Program-made: the position numbers and the translations under genes | In this document: positions 17,482 to 29,110 of the stretch, piece by piece | Layout: each line of letters starts with the position of its first letter | Numbering within the stretch: position 1 is the first letter of the stretch | Assembly: GCF_030700285.1 (NCBI RefSeq) | Contig: NZ_JAUYZJ010000012.1 | Coordinates: 84,793 to 148,792, forward strand | Source: Methylobacterium sp. NEAU K | GTDB taxonomy: Bacteria; Pseudomonadota; Alphaproteobacteria; Rhizobiales; Beijerinckiaceae | Direction of reading: 5' to 3' | Length of the DNA: 64,000 bases | The notes under the pieces: model-generated | Database searches by the model: none | Seen by the model: only the letters and a program-made list of their open reading frames with translations | Told to the model about the DNA's origin: nothing

Positions 17482-19569
17482 GTGAGAGACCCCCTGGCCT
17501 TCCTCTCCGGCGGCGGCGAGGCGGCGCGGATGATCCGCGCGCGCGACTGGTCCGACCATCCGCTCGGTCTCCCGGAGACCTGGCCGGCGGAGTTCCGCTC
17601 CGCCCTGTCGCTGGTGCTCAACTCGCCGGAATCCATGATCCTCGCCTGGGGCCCGGAGCTCCATTTCTTCTTCAACGACACGTACTTTCCGCTGCTCGGG
17701 CCGCGGCTGTCCTGGGCCATGGGCGCGCGGTTCGACGCGGTCTGGGCCGATGGCTGGGCGCAGGCCAAGCCGATCATCGACGCCGCCATGGAGGGCCGGC
17801 CCGAGCGGTTCATCGACCTGCCGTGGCGGCTCGACACCGACCGGGGTGCGCAGGACACGTGGTGGACCTTCTCGTATTCGCGGGTGCTCGACGCGGACGG
17901 CCACGTCGCGGGGCTGTTCATCCTCACCAACGAGACCACCGGCCGGGTGCTGACCGATGCCGCCCTCACGGAGAGCCGAGCCCGGCTGGAGACGGCGCTC
18001 GCCGAGCTGCGCGACCTCAACGCCTCCCTGGCGCGGCAGGTCGAGGAGCGCACCGCCGACCGCAACGCCCTGTGGATCCTCTCCTCGGACATGATGCTGC
18101 GCTGCCTGTTCGACGGGACGATCACCGCGGTGAACCCGGCCTGGACGGAGGTGCTGGGCTGGCGCGAGGACGAGCTGATCGGCATCAACCTGATCGACTT
18201 CGTCCATCCGGACGACCTGGCCCGCACCGTCGAAGGGGCGCGGCAGCTGTCCGAGGGCAGGAGCCACGCGCGCTTCGACAACCGCTACCGCCATCGGGAC
18301 GGCAGCTACCGCTGGATCACTTGGGCGGCGCGGCCCGGTGAGGGCGTGATCAACGCGGTGGGACGCGACTTCACGGCCGAGCGCGAGCGCGCGGACGCTC
18401 TGGCGGCCGCCGAGGAGGCCCTGCGCCAGTCGCAGAAGATGGAGGCGGTCGGCCAGCTCACCGGCGGCATCGCCCACGATTTCAACAACCTGCTCGCCGG
18501 AATCTCGGGTTCCCTGGAACTGATCCAGACCCGGTTGAGCCAGGGCCGCGTCATGGACGTGGACCGCTACATCAACGCCGCCCAGGGCGCGTCGAAGCGC
18601 GCCGCGGCCCTGACCCACCGCCTGCTCGCCTTCTCCCGCCGGCAGACCCTCGATCCGAAGCCCACCGACGTGAACCGGCTGGTGGCCGGCTTGGAGGAGC
18701 TGATCCGGCGCACCGTTGGGCCGTCCGTGACCGTGGAGGTGGTCGGCGCCCCAGGCCTGTGGCCGGCCCTGGTCGACCCGCCCCAGCTCGAGAACGCGCT
18801 GCTCAACCTGTGCATCAACGCCCGGGACGCGATGCCCGACGGCGGCCGCATCACGATCGAGACCGCCAACACGTGGCTCGACGCGCGCGCCGCCCGGCGC
18901 CACGACATGCCGCCTGGCCAGTACCTCTCCCTCTGCGTGAAAGACACCGGCATCGGCATGCCGCCGGAGATCGTCGGCAAGGTGTTCGAGCCGTTCTTCA
19001 CCACCAAGCCGATCGGGCAGGGCACCGGCCTCGGCCTCTCGATGATCTACGGCTTCGCCCAGCAATCGGGCGGACAGGTGCGGATCGCCTCGGAGGTCGG
19101 GCAGGGCACCACCGTCTGCCTCTACCTGCCCCGCCATCGCGGCGACGTGGTGGAGGAGGATCCGCACGCCGCCCTCGGGGCGCCGGCGCGGGCCGAGCCG
19201 GGCGAGACCGTGCTGGTGGTCGACGACGAGCCGACCGTGCGCATGCTGGTCACCGAGGTGCTGGAGGATCTCGGCTACACGGCGATCGAGGCGGCCGACA
19301 GCGTCGCCGGCCTCAAGGTGTTGCAATCCGACGTGCGCATCGACCTGCTGGTGACCGATGTCGGGCTGCCCGGCGGCATGAACGGGCGGCAGATGGCCGA
19401 GGCCGGCCGGGCCACGCGCCCCCGCCTCAAGGTGCTGTTCATCACCGGCTACGCGGAGAACGCCGTGCTGGGCAACGGCCAGCTCGACCCCGGCATGCAG
19501 GTGATCACCAAGCCCTTCGTGGTCGAGGTGCTGGGGGCGCGCATCCGCGAGATGATCGGGACGGCTTGA
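17482..19569 (+). CDS. PAS-containing hybrid sensor histidine kinase
   Basis: 695 aa, GTG start. There is no membrane segment, so it is a cytoplasmic sensor. Residues ~20-155 form a PAS-like input domain (WGPELHFFFNDTYFPLLG), ~160-190 a coiled coil, and ~195-300 a second PAS (FDGTITAVNPAWTEVLGW) with PAC. HisKA has the phospho-acceptor H332 in GGIAHDFNNLLAG; the ATPase domain shows NLCINARDAMP, DTGIGM and GTGLGLS. The C-terminal receiver domain starts near 575 (VLVVDDEPTVRML) with acceptor Asp in LLVTDVGLPGG. Signal and output partner are unknown; no response regulator lies nearby. Confidence 0.9.
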   Translation: MRDPLAFLSGGGEAARMIRARDWSDHPLGLPETWPAEFRSALSLVLNSPESMILAWGPELHFFFNDTYFPLLGPRLSWAMGARFDAVWADGWAQAKPIIDAAMEGRPERFIDLPWRLDTDRGAQDTWWTFSYSRVLDADGHVAGLFILTNETTGRVLTDAALTESRARLETALAELRDLNASLARQVEERTADRNALWILSSDMMLRCLFDGTITAVNPAWTEVLGWREDELIGINLIDFVHPDDLARTVEGARQLSEGRSHARFDNRYRHRDGSYRWITWAARPGEGVINAVGRDFTAERERADALAAAEEALRQSQKMEAVGQLTGGIAHDFNNLLAGISGSLELIQTRLSQGRVMDVDRYINAAQGASKRAAALTHRLLAFSRRQTLDPKPTDVNRLVAGLEELIRRTVGPSVTVEVVGAPGLWPALVDPPQLENALLNLCINARDAMPDGGRITIETANTWLDARAARRHDMPPGQYLSLCVKDTGIGMPPEIVGKVFEPFFTTKPIGQGTGLGLSMIYGFAQQSGGQVRIASEVGQGTTVCLYLPRHRGDVVEEDPHAALGAPARAEPGETVLVVDDEPTVRMLVTEVLEDLGYTAIEAADSVAGLKVLQSDVRIDLLVTDVGLPGGMNGRQMAEAGRATRPRLKVLFITGYAENAVLGNGQLDPGMQVITKPFVVEVLGARIREMIGTA

Positions 19570-19624
19570 CCGCGCGGCCGGTCCGGGCCTGAACAGGGTG
19601 AGACAGACCAGCCGGGAGGACAGG

Positions 19625-20596
19625 ATGCGGGCGCTGCTGTGCACGAGGCTCGACGGGCCGGAGCATCTGGAGATCGTGGACCGCCCCGATCCGGTGCCGG
19701 GGCCCGGGCAGGCCCTGGTGCGGATCCGGCTGGCCGCGCTGAACTTCTTCGACACGCTGATCGTGGCCGGGCGCTACCAGGTGAAGCCGCCGCTGCCGTT
19801 CTCGCCCGGCGGCGAGGGCATCGGCGTGGTCGAGGCCCTGGGTGAGGGGGCCGCGGGCGTCGCGGTGGGCGACCGTGTGATCGTGCATGCCGGTCACGGC
19901 TGCTGCGCGGAGCGGATCGCCATCGACGCAGCCAGGCTGACCCCGGTGCCGGACGGGGTGCCGGACGAGCAGGCGGCCGGTCTCACCATCACGTACGGCA
20001 CGTCTCTGCACGCGCTGGCCAACCGGGCGCATCTGAAGCCGGGCGAGTGGCTCGCGGTGCTCGGCGCCTCCGGGGGCGTCGGCCTCGCCGCGGTGGAACT
20101 CGGGCGGCTGATGGGCGCCCGGGTGATCGCCTGCGCCTCCTCGGAGGAGAAGCTCGCGGTCGCCCGCGCCCACGGCGCCGAGGCGACCGTGGTCTACGAC
20201 CCCGCGACCCTGAAGGACGCGCTGCGCCGGATCAGCGGCGGCGGGGTCGACGTGGTCTACGACGCGGTCGGCGGCGACTTTGCCGAGCCGGCCCTGCGGG
20301 CGCTCGCCTGGCGCGGCCGCTACCTCGTCATCGGCTTCGCGGCCGGCGGCATCCCGCGCCTGCCGCTCAACCTGATGCTCCTGAAGGAACTCGACGTGCA
20401 GGGCGTCCATTGGGGCGCCTTCCTCGATCGCGAGCCGGAGGCGCACCGGGCCGACCAGCTCCGGCTGCTCGGCTGGGTCGCCGAAGGCAAGCTCACCGCG
20501 CAGGTGCACGGCGTCTACCCGCTGGCGGAATTCCCGGAGGCCTTCGGCCTGCTGACCCGCCGGGCGGCCGTGGGCAAGGTGCTGTTGCGGCCGTGA
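19625..20596 (+). CDS. Zinc-independent MDR family NADPH:quinone oxidoreductase
   Basis: 323 aa from ATG 19625 with GGGAGGA just upstream. It is a medium-chain dehydrogenase/reductase: GroES-like N-domain (PGPGQALVRIRLAALNFFDTLIVAGRYQ) and Rossmann domain (LAVLGASGGVGLAAVELGRL). The GASGGVG motif and absence of zinc-ligand cysteines point to the quinone reductase/crotonyl-CoA reductase-like branch using NADPH. The substrate cannot be read from sequence. It is transcribed alone and converges with the PfkB kinase, with 4 nt between the two stops. Confidence 0.85.
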   Translation: MRALLCTRLDGPEHLEIVDRPDPVPGPGQALVRIRLAALNFFDTLIVAGRYQVKPPLPFSPGGEGIGVVEALGEGAAGVAVGDRVIVHAGHGCCAERIAIDAARLTPVPDGVPDEQAAGLTITYGTSLHALANRAHLKPGEWLAVLGASGGVGLAAVELGRLMGARVIACASSEEKLAVARAHGAEATVVYDPATLKDALRRISGGGVDVVYDAVGGDFAEPALRALAWRGRYLVIGFAAGGIPRLPLNLMLLKELDVQGVHWGAFLDREPEAHRADQLRLLGWVAEGKLTAQVHGVYPLAEFPEAFGLLTRRAAVGKVLLRP

Positions 20597-20600
20597 CGGC

Positions 20601-21614
20601 TCAGAGCAGCCCGCGCGCCTTCGCCAGGGCCACGAGGTCGGCCTGCGGGCGTGCGCCGATGTGCTGGATCACCTCGGCGGCCGCCAGCGCGCCGAGGCGG
20701 GCACTGGTGACGTGATCGAGTCCGCGGGCGTGGCCGGCCAGGAAGCCGGCCGCGAACAGGTCGCCCGCGCCGGTCGTGTCCACCACCTCGTGGACCGGGC
20801 TCGCCTCGACGGCCCGGACCTCGCCACCCTGGACCACGAGCGCGCCATCCGCCGAGCGAGTGACGAGGCCCAGCAGGTGCCGGCCGCGGGCATTGCGCTC
20901 GTCGCGGAGGGAGGCCACCGCGTGCTCGGGATCGTCCGTCTGGTAGAGGCTCTGGAGTTCGCCGATATTGGCGAACAGGATGTCGATGCTGCCGTCGCGC
21001 ACGAGGCCCAGGAACTCCTCCCGGTAGCGGCCGACACAGAACGCGTCCGACAGGGTCAGCGCGACCGCGTTGCCGGCTTGGTGGGCGATCTGGGCGGCCT
21101 TGCGGAACGCGTCCTTGGCGGCCGGCGGATCCCACAGATAGCCTTCGAGGTAGACGACCCGCGCCGCGCTCACGAGCGCCTTGTCGACATCGTCGGGGGT
21201 CAGCCCCTGGCAGGCGCCGAGATAGGTGTTCATCGTGCGCTCGCCGTCCGGCGTGACCAGCACGAAGCAGCGGGCCGTCGCCGGCCCCTCGCTCGCCGCC
21301 GGCACCGAGAAGCCGACCCCGGTGGCCTTGAGGTCGTGGCTGAACAGGCCGCCGAGTTCGTCGTCGCGGACCTTGCCGACAAAGCCGGTCTTGGCGCCGA
21401 GCAGGGCCGCGCCGACCGCCGTGTTGGCGCCCGAGCCGCCCGAGACGATCGTCGCCGGGCCCATCGCCTGGAACAACGATTCCGCCCGCGACTCGTCGAT
21501 GAGCTGCATCGCGCCCTTGGTCACGCCCTGCGCGGACAGGAAAGCATCGTCCGTGCGCGCGATCACGTCGACGATGGCGTTGCCGAGCACGAGGAGATCG
21601 AGGGGTGCGGTCAT
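20601..21614 (-). CDS. PfkB family kinase, probable adenosine kinase
   Basis: 337 aa. It is a ribokinase-fold enzyme with the N-terminal signature VSGGSGANTAVGAALLGAKTGFVGKV and the C-terminal ATP/anion-hole motif DTTGAGDLFAAGFL, whose Asp is the catalytic base. The N-terminus (LLVLGNAIVDVIARTDDAFL) resembles alphaproteobacterial proteins annotated as adenosine kinase, which return adenosine to AMP. Sugar kinases share the fold, so the substrate is inferred. A neighbouring purine-salvage gene (apt) is 26 kb away and gives no operon support. Confidence 0.8.
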   Translation of the reverse strand: MTAPLDLLVLGNAIVDVIARTDDAFLSAQGVTKGAMQLIDESRAESLFQAMGPATIVSGGSGANTAVGAALLGAKTGFVGKVRDDELGGLFSHDLKATGVGFSVPAASEGPATARCFVLVTPDGERTMNTYLGACQGLTPDDVDKALVSAARVVYLEGYLWDPPAAKDAFRKAAQIAHQAGNAVALTLSDAFCVGRYREEFLGLVRDGSIDILFANIGELQSLYQTDDPEHAVASLRDERNARGRHLLGLVTRSADGALVVQGGEVRAVEASPVHEVVDTTGAGDLFAAGFLAGHARGLDHVTSARLGALAAAEVIQHIGARPQADLVALAKARGLL

Positions 21615-21854
21615 CCGGGCGTCCTGATTCGAGTTCGCGCCGCTGTGGCATCCGCCTCGGATCGGATCAAGTCGCGGGGTCGGCGGGGGAGGGGAGATCG
21701 GCGAACAGTCCGGCGACGCGAAGGACCAGGCCGGGCGGTACAGGTCGAGCGTGCCGTCGACGGTGATACCGGTCGCGATCGGTCCTTGGGAGCCGCGCCC
21801 GTGGCGCGCCGCAACCTCGACCGGCGCGGTCCGCCGCCGTCCCCATGAGCTGCA

Positions 21855-23264
21855 TCAGCCCGCGATCTTCTCCAACGCCACGTCCCGGGTCAGAGGGCCC
21901 AGGAGCCCGACGAGCAGCCCCGCGGCCAGCATCGCCGCCGAGATGAACAGGAATACCCCCGGAGTCCCGGTCTCGCGCAGCACGAAGGCGATGACGAAGC
22001 CCGTGAAGATCGCCGAGAAGCGGCTCCAGGAATAGACGAAGCCGACCGCCCGGGCCCGGATGCCCGTCGGGAACAGCTCGGCCTGGTAGGCGTGGAAGCT
22101 GTAGGACATCACGTTGGAGGCGAGCGTCAGGCCGATCCCGAGCGTCACGATGGCGGTGACATCGCGGGTCTGCGCGAAGGTCAGCCCGCAGGCGATGTAG
22201 ACGAGCGCGGCGGCCACGATGACATGCTTGCGCTCGAACCGGTCGGCGATGGCGAGACCGATCAGGGGCCCGACCGGCGCAGCGAGCGCGATGAGTGCCG
22301 TGTAGGCCAAGCTCGACGTGACCGTGATGCCTTGCGCCACCAGTAGGGTCGGCACCCAGTTGGCGAAGCCGTAGAAGCCCACCGTCTGGAACACGTTGAA
22401 GCCCGCCATCATCAGCGCCCGGCGCCGATAGGGCGGGACCCAGAGATCGCGGAACGCGCCGCGCGGCTGCGCCGGTTCCGGCGCGGCGGGCGGGGGCAGC
22501 GCGCGGCCATACTCGGCCGCCACCTGGGCCTCGATGCGCCGCAGGACGGCGTCCGCCTCCGCGAGCCGCCCTCGCTCGACCAGCCAGCGCGGGCTTTCCG
22601 GCAGGCCCGCGCGCATCCACCAGACCACGAGGGCTGCCGAGGCGCCGATCAGCACGACCCAGCGCCAGCCGTCGATGCTGAAGGGCGCCGCCGGGATCAG
22701 CAGGTAGGACAGGAAGGCCACAACCGGCACCGCGGTGAAGCCGATGCCCTGGCACAGGGCGAAGGCGCGGCCGCGGATCGCCTTCGGCACCAGCTCCGAG
22801 AGGTAGCTGCCGATGGTCACCATCTCCAGGCCGAGGCCGATCCCGGCGATGAGCCGCCAGAGATTGAGTCCGAACGCGTCGCTCTGGCAGGCCATCACCA
22901 CGTTGGCGGCCGTGTAGGACAGGAGCGACCACGTGAAGATCGCCCGGCGGCCGAAGCGGTCGGCGAGCCAGCCGCACGCGAGCGTTCCGATGAACAGCCC
23001 GGTGAACAGCGCCGCCACGAAGCTTGCGACGCCGCTGGCGCCGAACAGCCCGGGCGTGGTCGGCGTGAGGATCCCGGCCTTCACGAGACCCGGCGCGACG
23101 TAGCCGGTGAACAGCAGGTCGTAGAGTTCGAAGAAGAAGCCGAGGCCGAGCAGCGCGACGAGGCGCCAGATCGTGCGCGTCGGCGGCAGGCGGTCGAGGC
23201 GGGACAGGATCATGCCGGGATCAAGGTCGCTGCCCGACGCGCGCCCTGTCGTCTTCGTCAACAT
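21855..23264 (-). CDS. MFS transporter, sugar/metabolite porter type
   Basis: 469 aa with 12 predicted transmembrane helices. The cytoplasmic loop 2-3 motif reads GWLADRFGRRAIF and the second-half repeat AIADRFERKHVI, as in metabolite:H+ symporters. The central loop contains PESPRWLVERGR, the PESPRWL motif characteristic of the sugar porter family. It is probably a proton-coupled uptake system for a sugar or organic acid; the substrate is unknown. The 240-nt spacer to the upstream kinase holds nothing recognisable. Confidence 0.85.
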   Translation of the reverse strand: MLTKTTGRASGSDLDPGMILSRLDRLPPTRTIWRLVALLGLGFFFELYDLLFTGYVAPGLVKAGILTPTTPGLFGASGVASFVAALFTGLFIGTLACGWLADRFGRRAIFTWSLLSYTAANVVMACQSDAFGLNLWRLIAGIGLGLEMVTIGSYLSELVPKAIRGRAFALCQGIGFTAVPVVAFLSYLLIPAAPFSIDGWRWVVLIGASAALVVWWMRAGLPESPRWLVERGRLAEADAVLRRIEAQVAAEYGRALPPPAAPEPAQPRGAFRDLWVPPYRRRALMMAGFNVFQTVGFYGFANWVPTLLVAQGITVTSSLAYTALIALAAPVGPLIGLAIADRFERKHVIVAAALVYIACGLTFAQTRDVTAIVTLGIGLTLASNVMSYSFHAYQAELFPTGIRARAVGFVYSWSRFSAIFTGFVIAFVLRETGTPGVFLFISAAMLAAGLLVGLLGPLTRDVALEKIAG

Positions 23265-23342
23265 GGTGCCGCGTCCTGCCTCAGGCGCCGCGGCGCCCCG
23301 CCGGCGCAGTGCCGCGGAACCGGATGCCGCGCAAGGTCTCCG

Positions 23343-24272
23343 TCACGCCCCGAACACCGACCAGCCCATGCGTTGGGTCAGGCGCTCCAGGGCGACGCGG
23401 CCGAGATGGGAATTGCCCGCCGCGTCGAGGCCCGGCGACCAGACCGCGATCGAAGCCCTGCCGGGCGCCACCGCCAGGATGCTGCCGCCGACGCCGCTCT
23501 TGCCCGGCAGGCCGACCCGGTAGGCGAACTCACCCGAGCCGTCGTAGTGGCCGCAGGTCAGCATGATCGCGTTGATGCGCCGGGCCCGCTCGGCCGAGAC
23601 GACGTTGTGCCCGGTCGACGGGTTGCGGCCGCTATGGGCCAGGAACCGTCCCGCCATGGCGAGCTGGCGGCAGTTCATCGCGATGGCACAATGGTGGAAG
23701 TAGACGCCGAGCGTGTAATCCACCGGGTTCTCGATGACGCCGAACGACTTCATGTAGTTGGCAAGCGCGGTGTTGCGGAAGCCCGTCCGCTTCTCCGAGG
23801 CCGCCACCGTCTCGTCGATCGCGATGGTCGGATCCTGGGCCAGGAACTGCATGAAGCGCAGAATCTCGCCCAGCGCCTCCCGCGGCTCGTGGCCCGAGAG
23901 GATCACGTCGGTAACCGCGATCGCCCCCGCGTTGATGAATGGATTGCGCGGCACGCCGCGCTCGCGCTCCAGCTGGACGATCGAGTTGAACGGGTTGCCC
24001 GAGGGCTCGCGCCCGACCCGCCGCCACAGCCGGTCGCCGACCATGCCCAGCGCCAAGGTGAGCGTGAACACCTTCGAGACGCTCTGGATCGAGAACGGCG
24101 TTTCGCTGTCGCCACCCGCAGAGATCCGGCCCTCGGCATCGATCACCGCGATGCCGAACTGGTTTGGGTCCACGCGGGCCAGTTCGGGGATGTAGTCGGC
24201 CACCGCGCCCCGGTCGGAGCGCAGGGCCATCTCCTCGGAGATCTCCCGGATGACGCTGTCGAGGTCGGGCAC
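23343..24272 (-). CDS. glsA: Glutaminase A
   Basis: 309 aa, the usual length. It converts glutamine to glutamate and ammonia using a serine beta-lactamase-like fold. The catalytic SxxK is S64-V-S-K67 (SIQSVSKVF). Other conserved blocks are [31 protein letters not shown] and the C-terminal [14 protein letters not shown]. It sits just downstream of the ABC exporter on the same strand (24-nt gap), so they may share a transcript. It would draw on the glutamine pool sensed by GlnD, which is also in this window. Confidence 0.95.
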   Translation of the reverse strand: MPDLDSVIREISEEMALRSDRGAVADYIPELARVDPNQFGIAVIDAEGRISAGGDSETPFSIQSVSKVFTLTLALGMVGDRLWRRVGREPSGNPFNSIVQLERERGVPRNPFINAGAIAVTDVILSGHEPREALGEILRFMQFLAQDPTIAIDETVAASEKRTGFRNTALANYMKSFGVIENPVDYTLGVYFHHCAIAMNCRQLAMAGRFLAHSGRNPSTGHNVVSAERARRINAIMLTCGHYDGSGEFAYRVGLPGKSGVGGSILAVAPGRASIAVWSPGLDAAGNSHLGRVALERLTQRMGWSVFGA

Positions 24273-24296
24273 GGCCGGGCTCGCAGGGCGCCGCGC

Positions 24297-26078
<1,782 letters not shown>

Positions 26079-26221
26079 TCCGTATTCACGCGGCACTGGC
26101 TGGTGCGGGCTGAGGCGGAGTGCAACGCGGGCGCAGTACGACCCGAAGCGGCAACGCGACAGCGTTGCCATATGTTGCACCGGCCCGCACCTCCCGCGCG
26201 CTTTTATCCGTCAAACCTGAA

Positions 26222-26237
26222 CGCCGCTTGAGCGGCG
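26222..26237 (-). terminator. Hairpin after the MFS gene
   Basis: CGCCGCT-TG-AGCGGCG forms a perfect 7-bp stem. On the minus strand it lies 34 nt after the MFS stop and is followed by TTCAGGTTT, a weak T-rich tail. This is consistent with an intrinsic or rho-assisted terminator between the MFS gene and the ABC exporter gene. Confidence 0.4.
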
Positions 26238-26271
26238 CGGATACATGCAAGCGAATCCGATGCCGCGCGCC

Positions 26272-27633
26272 TCAAGCCGCACTCTCCGGCTGGCGCGTCT
26301 CAGGCATGATCAGGGCCACCAGCATGAAGGCCGCGAAGCCCATCAAGGCGAGCCCCAGGAAGGCGCTGTGGCTGCCGAGGCGGTCCGCCATGATCCCGGC
26401 GAGCGAGGTCGAGAGCGCGGCGCCGACACCCATCGCGGTGCCGACCGCGCCCAGCGCGAGGTTGAAACGCCCGGTGCCGCGGGTGAGGTCCGAGACTACG
26501 AGCGGCACCATCACGCCCAGCACGGAAGCCGAGATCCCGTCGAGGACCTGGATGGCGACGAGGCCATAGGGATTGGTCGTGTAGGCGAGCAGCAGGCCGC
26601 GCACGGGCAGCGCGCCGAAGCCGAAGAGCAGCACAGGGTAGCGGCCGAACCGCTCCGCGGCCCGGCCGACTGCCGGCGCGCTGACGGCGAGCACCGCCTG
26701 CGGGACCATGATGCAGGCGGCGATCAGGGCGGTGGCGGTCTCGCTCGCCCGCAGGGTCAGGACGCTGCCCACGAGCGGCAGCATCGCGGCGTTGGCCAGG
26801 AAGAACAGAACCATGCAGGCCGAGAAGCACAGGAGGCCGCGGTTGGTCAGCAGCGCGCGGATCCCGCCCTGCCCGGAGGCCTGCCGCGCCTGGGCCGGGG
26901 CGGCCTCCCGGAACACGCCGGAATCGATCTCCTGGGCACGGATGCGCGTGAGCGCGATGATCGTCGGCACCACGAGGGCCGCCGTGAGATAGAACACCGC
27001 CCCGTTCGAGAGATAATAGCCGATCGCCCCCATTCCGGCGGCGCCAAGCGCATTGCCGACCGCCGCGAAGCTCGCGTTGCGGCCGAGGCGTTCGCCGGCA
27101 TGGGCCCGGCCGACGAGGCCGATGCTGATCGCCGCGATGGCCGGGGTCAGGACGCAGCTCGCCCCCGAATGCACAGCCATCGCCAGAAGCACCACCGGGA
27201 AGCTCGGCCAGACCGCCAGTGCGAAGGCGCTGCCCGAGATGCCGATCACCGCGACCGCGGCGGCGAAGCGCTTCGAGCGCACCACGTCGACGAAGGCGCC
27301 TCCCGGCACCTGACCGAGTAGGGCGACCAGGCTCCCCACGGTCAGCGCGAACCCGATATCGGACTGCGTCCACTTGGCCTGCGAGAAGTAGACGGCCAGG
27401 AATGGCCCGAACCCGGTCTGCAGGTTGGCCACGAAGAACGCGAAGGCGTCCAGGCCGTGGCGGCTCACCGCCGAGACCGTTCCCACCGGCACGGCCTCGG
27501 CAGCGGCCGGCGCTCGCGAGCCCTCGGACGGCTGGTCCTTCAAGCGCACAGGACGCGACCGAAGCTCCTGGCGGGATACCTCGCGCTCGCGGGGCGAAAC
27601 GACGGGTCTCGGTTTCAATCGGGCCACCGTCAC
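26272..27633 (-). CDS. MFS transporter, drug-efflux-like
   Basis: 453 aa from a GTG that overlaps the stop of the upstream PRC-barrel gene (GTGA), implying translational coupling. The same frame stays open to 28281, but that extension only shadows the PRC gene. About 40 basic polar residues precede twelve membrane helices (HGLDAFAFFVANLQTGFGPFLAVYF; loop motif GGAFVDVVRSKRFAAAVAVIG). The family resembles small-molecule efflux porters; the substrate is not deducible. The pairing with a secreted PRC-barrel protein is unusual and unexplained. Confidence 0.85.
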   Translation of the reverse strand: MTVARLKPRPVVSPREREVSRQELRSRPVRLKDQPSEGSRAPAAAEAVPVGTVSAVSRHGLDAFAFFVANLQTGFGPFLAVYFSQAKWTQSDIGFALTVGSLVALLGQVPGGAFVDVVRSKRFAAAVAVIGISGSAFALAVWPSFPVVLLAMAVHSGASCVLTPAIAAISIGLVGRAHAGERLGRNASFAAVGNALGAAGMGAIGYYLSNGAVFYLTAALVVPTIIALTRIRAQEIDSGVFREAAPAQARQASGQGGIRALLTNRGLLCFSACMVLFFLANAAMLPLVGSVLTLRASETATALIAACIMVPQAVLAVSAPAVGRAAERFGRYPVLLFGFGALPVRGLLLAYTTNPYGLVAIQVLDGISASVLGVMVPLVVSDLTRGTGRFNLALGAVGTAMGVGAALSTSLAGIMADRLGSHSAFLGLALMGFAAFMLVALIMPETRQPESAA

Positions 27634-28325
27634 TTGTCCGGGGCCTTTTCCGGAGGGGTGGCGGGGGCCGGCGCGGGGGACGAGACGGCGGGCGCGCTCG
27701 TGGCGGGCACCGGGGTCGACGTGGGCGCGGCGGGGCTCGAAGGCGCGGCCGGGCTGGCTGCCTGATCGGCCTCGGTCGCGGGGGCGGCCGGGCTGGCGGG
27801 GCCGAGCACGACGATCGGTTCGCCCGCCTTGTATTCCGGCGACACGCGGACCTGATTGCGGGTCAGGGCGACCCACAGCTTGCGCTCCTTGCCGCCGTCG
27901 GCGGCGAAGCGCAGCGCACGCCAATCCACGGCGATCTTGCGGGTGCCGACCCCGAGGAAGCCGCCGAAATCGATGATCGCCGCGCGCGGATGGCCGTCCT
28001 TGTCGATGATGATGTCGATGACACGACCGAGTTCGTCGCCGCCCGCGCTGCGCACGCTGCGGCCGAGGAGGCTCTCGTAATCCTGGGTGTCGAGGACCGT
28101 GGCCGGGGTGCCTTGCTGCTGCTGTTGCGCAGCGGGTGGCGGTGCTGCGGGGGGCGCCCCCGACGCCGCCGCAGGGGCGCCCGGGGCCGGCTGGACGGCG
28201 GGCGGCGCTTGAGCCGGAGCCTGGCCGGACGCGCCCTCGATCCCTGGAGCCGGGGCCTGCGCCGCAACTCCCGACGCCCACAGGGCGAGCGTCACGGCCG
28301 CGATCATCCGGTTGGTTCTGAACAC
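27630..28325 (-). CDS. Exported PRC-barrel domain protein
   Basis: 231 aa. The GTG at 28325 is preferred: AGAGGA lies 7 nt upstream and it adds the basic n-region (VFRTNR) to the signal peptide (MIAAVTLALWASGVAAQA). An Ala/Pro/Gln-rich linker (~25-85) leads into a PRC-barrel (~90-180: LLGRSVRSAGGDELGRVIDIIIDKDGHPRAAIIDFGGFLG) and an Ala/Pro/Ser/Thr-rich tail. PRC-barrels are small beta folds involved in RNA processing (RimM) or membrane-associated binding; secreted copies are common in Methylobacterium. It is coupled to the MFS gene. Confidence 0.8.
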   Translation of the reverse strand: MFRTNRMIAAVTLALWASGVAAQAPAPGIEGASGQAPAQAPPAVQPAPGAPAAASGAPPAAPPPAAQQQQQGTPATVLDTQDYESLLGRSVRSAGGDELGRVIDIIIDKDGHPRAAIIDFGGFLGVGTRKIAVDWRALRFAADGGKERKLWVALTRNQVRVSPEYKAGEPIVVLGPASPAAPATEADQAASPAAPSSPAAPTSTPVPATSAPAVSSPAPAPATPPEKAPDK

Positions 28326-28620
28326 GCTTCGTCCTCTGAGGAAGGGGCCGGGCCGAGCCGGCATGACAGCGACCGAATTGGCCTGTTCGGGGCCGCCGCC
28401 GACAGGAACCCGCCTGCGGACAGCACCGTGCCGAAGGACCTGGGCGAAGTTATGGATCGCCCCGGCCGGGCCGCAAGTTCCGAGCCGGCGCCGATCGGAG
28501 CGGCCCCGATCCGCGCCGCCGCGCAGGTGTCTGGTTTTCGCCGCAACCTCAGCGTAGACAGCCGATCATAAACCCATGCCACCTGCGGACACCACCGCGG
28601 CCTCTTGCGAGGACTACACG

Positions 28621-29022
28621 ATGTCGACTCTCACCTCGTCGGGATGCACCGCCGCGCGCGGCCTCGTGCTCGGTGTCGCGCTGGCCGGTCTGGTGGCCGG
28701 CTGTCAGGCGCTCGGCGGCGGCGGCGGCGTGATGCCGGCGTCCGAGGTCGGGCTCCCGCCCTCGCTGCGCGGCTCCCTGCCGAACCGCGAGCCGCACAAC
28801 GCCGCGGTCGATGCAGACGGGCAACCGCTCCAGACTGCGCCGACGAGGCAGCTCGCGATTCCGAAGAGTGCCGGCGGCACGACGCGGTCCGCGGATGCGG
28901 GCGAGCGTCGGATCCGGCGCGAGGATATCGAGGGCGGCAACGCGACGAGCGGCGGCGGCAGCAACACGATGGGACCCATGCTGTCGCCCGGCGGCAGCGT
29001 CGGCCTCGGCGGGAAGTTCTAG
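28621..29022 (+). CDS. Putative lipoprotein
   Basis: 133 aa from ATG 28621, preceded by GAGGA at a suitable distance. A lipoprotein signal peptide ends in LAGLVAGC, with C28 as the lipidated residue. The mature protein is Gly-rich, then polar, and ends with a second Gly-rich segment (GGNATSGGGSNTMG). No domain was recognised. It is divergent from the PRC-barrel gene and convergent with a second PRC-barrel gene, so it is flanked by two related genes. Confidence 0.7.
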   Translation: MSTLTSSGCTAARGLVLGVALAGLVAGCQALGGGGGVMPASEVGLPPSLRGSLPNREPHNAAVDADGQPLQTAPTRQLAIPKSAGGTTRSADAGERRIRREDIEGGNATSGGGSNTMGPMLSPGGSVGLGGKF

Positions 29023-29110
29023 GGCGCGGTCCGCCCTCGCGGGCCCGGCTCCGGCTCGGAGCCGGTCTGACTTCGGATCGTCGCCGCCCTGCGCGGGGCT
29101 GCGCGACGAC

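Noticed and set aside
26272..28281. Single 669-aa MFS protein including an Ala/Pro/Arg-rich N-terminus
   Set aside because: The first 216 residues are the out-of-frame shadow of the PRC-barrel gene; the GTGA overlap gives a proper start at 27633.
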